A DNA stretch of 7,917 nucleotides from NCBI GenBank assembly GCA_030625445.1, contig DAOUQU010000062.1, forward strand, positions 1-7,917, written 5' to 3'. Shown piece after piece: positions 7,148 through 7,917 of this stretch. Both the position numbers and the translations under genes were made by a program. The notes beneath the pieces are model-generated. The model was not told the DNA's origin and did no database searches. It saw only the letters and a list, made by a program, of their open reading frames with translations. This DNA comes from Gammaproteobacteria bacterium (lineage in GTDB: Bacteria > Pseudomonadota > Gammaproteobacteria > Chromatiales > Chromatiaceae). Within the stretch, counting starts at the first letter, position 1. Each line of letters opens with the position of its first letter.

Positions 7148-7155
7148 ATGGATTT

Positions 7156-7917
7156 ATGATCATTACGCTCTCTCCGTCCAAAGGGCAGGAGTTTGAAACA
7201 ACTGCAGCAACCGCAATTTACACCCGGCCTGATCAACTCGCGGATTCCCGGGTGCTGATCGATGAACTGCGCAAGATCGATGCTGACTCACTGCGGCAAT
7301 TGATGACCATCAGCAAGAATATCGCCAATCTGAACGTCGATCGCTATCGCTCATTCTCCACTCCTTTTACTTTGCAGAATGCCAAGCAGGCGCTGTTTGC
7401 ATTCAAGGGAGATGTCTATAGCGGCATCGAGGTGGATGCCTACAGCGAGGATGATCTGCAGTATGCACAGCAGCATCTGCGTATTCTCTCCGGGCTCTAT
7501 GGCGCGCTGCGTCCGCTCGATCTGATCCAGCCCTACCGCCTGGAGATGAAGACCAGGCTGGCTAATCCCGGAGGGAGCAACCTCTATCAGTTCTGGGGAG
7601 AGCGCATTACCGACAGCCTCAACCAGTTGCTGGAACGGCAGCAGGAGCCGGTGCTGATCAACCTTGCATCCAACGAATATTTCAAAGCGGTTAAACCAAA
7701 ATTGCTGAAAGGGCGTCTGCTGACGATTAATTTCAAGGAGACCAAGCAGGGCAAAACCCGCGTCATTGCCATTTTTGCAAAACGCGCACGCGGTATGATG
7801 ACTGATTTTATACTACGCAACAGGATTGAAACTCCTGAGGGCATCAAGGCATTCAAGCGGGGCGGCTACCGGTATTCAGCAGCAGATTCAGATGATAAGC
7901 AGTGGACATTCACCCGT
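7156..7917 (+). CDS. yaaA: Peroxide stress protein YaaA (DUF328/UPF0246), 3' end cut by window edge
   Basis: Open from ATG 7156 for 254 codons to the window end without a stop. E. coli YaaA is 258 residues, so only a few codons are missing. Family motifs are all present: LSPSKGQ (5-11), AFKGDVY (82-88), SGLYGALRPLD (112-122), PYRLEMKTRL (126-135), FWGERI (146-151), NLASNEYFKAV (169-179), NFKE (192-195) and AKRARGMM (208-215). Family knowledge: in E. coli YaaA is induced during hydrogen peroxide stress and limits damage by lowering free intracellular iron; DNA binding has also been reported. The protein is cytoplasmic, with no signal or membrane segment. It is transcribed away from the Bat operon across a 202-bp spacer. 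Next to an operon named for aerotolerance this is suggestive, but no shared control is visible. Confidence 0.95.
   Translation, partial: MIITLSPSKGQEFETTAATAIYTRPDQLADSRVLIDELRKIDADSLRQLMTISKNIANLNVDRYRSFSTPFTLQNAKQALFAFKGDVYSGIEVDAYSEDDLQYAQQHLRILSGLYGALRPLDLIQPYRLEMKTRLANPGGSNLYQFWGERITDSLNQLLERQQEPVLINLASNEYFKAVKPKLLKGRLLTINFKETKQGKTRVIAIFAKRARGMMTDFILRNRIETPEGIKAFKRGGYRYSAADSDDKQWTFTR

Larger units (their letters stand above)
6954..7155. promoter_or_regulatory. Divergent intergenic region between moxR and yaaA
   Basis: A 202-bp, relatively AT-rich spacer that must hold the promoters of both transcription units. Visible elements are a plus-strand promoter candidate at 6975-7003, a weaker TACAAT -10 at 7108-7113 without a good -35, a CATCGATG palindrome at 7028-7035, and a small CCGC/GCGG hairpin at 7068-7082. 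On the minus strand I could not find a convincing -35/-10 pair for moxR at normal spacing. No terminator is seen, as expected for divergent genes. Confidence 0.6.

Noticed and set aside
7148..7159. Three-codon upstream reading frame (ATG GAT TTA TGA) overlapping the yaaA start
   Set aside because: The ATG directly touches the Shine-Dalgarno, so it could hardly be used; most likely a chance ATG.

Overview
The window looks like ordinary chromosomal DNA from a gammaproteobacterium. The gene order and protein types (short DUF58, DUF4381, a BatB-BatC fusion and BatD, next to a YaaA-family gene) fit that class. The genus cannot be named from sequence reading alone. I see no tRNA, rRNA, insertion sequence, CRISPR array or phage gene.

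About 88% of the window (1-6953) is one tightly packed minus-strand operon of the MoxR / von Willebrand A (Bat, 'Bacteroides aerotolerance'-like) type. In transcription order it runs: MoxR AAA+ ATPase (6953-5982), DUF58 protein (5985-5038), DUF4381 membrane protein (5041-4553), BatA-type VWA membrane protein (4560-3583), a BatB-BatC fusion of VWA, TPR and a Q/E/S/D-rich tail (3583-1478), and BatD (from a GTG at 1484, running off the left edge). Every junction overlaps, by 4, 4, 8, 1 and 7 bp, so the six genes are very probably cotranscribed and translationally coupled.

The likely division of labour is partly inferred. MoxR is the cytoplasmic ATPase and DUF58 its soluble partner. DUF4381, BatA, BatB/C and BatD form an inner-membrane and periplasmic assembly carrying metal-binding VWA domains, TPRs and a large BatD beta-domain. 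Such systems are thought to act as chaperone or maturation machines linked to envelope and stress tolerance. The client here is unknown.

A 202-bp divergent intergenic region (6954-7155) separates the operon from yaaA (plus strand, 7156 to the right edge, all but the last few codons). YaaA is a peroxide-stress protein. A fair sigma70-like promoter pointing toward yaaA lies at 6975-7003.

I do not find a previously undescribed system. The most unusual element is the BatB-BatC fusion. It keeps an apparent signal peptide and signal peptidase I site at the fusion joint (2531-2590). It also carries a 51-bp in-frame tandem repeat (about 1838-2122) encoding an acidic, glutamine-rich linker that ends in a conserved-looking C-terminal motif.
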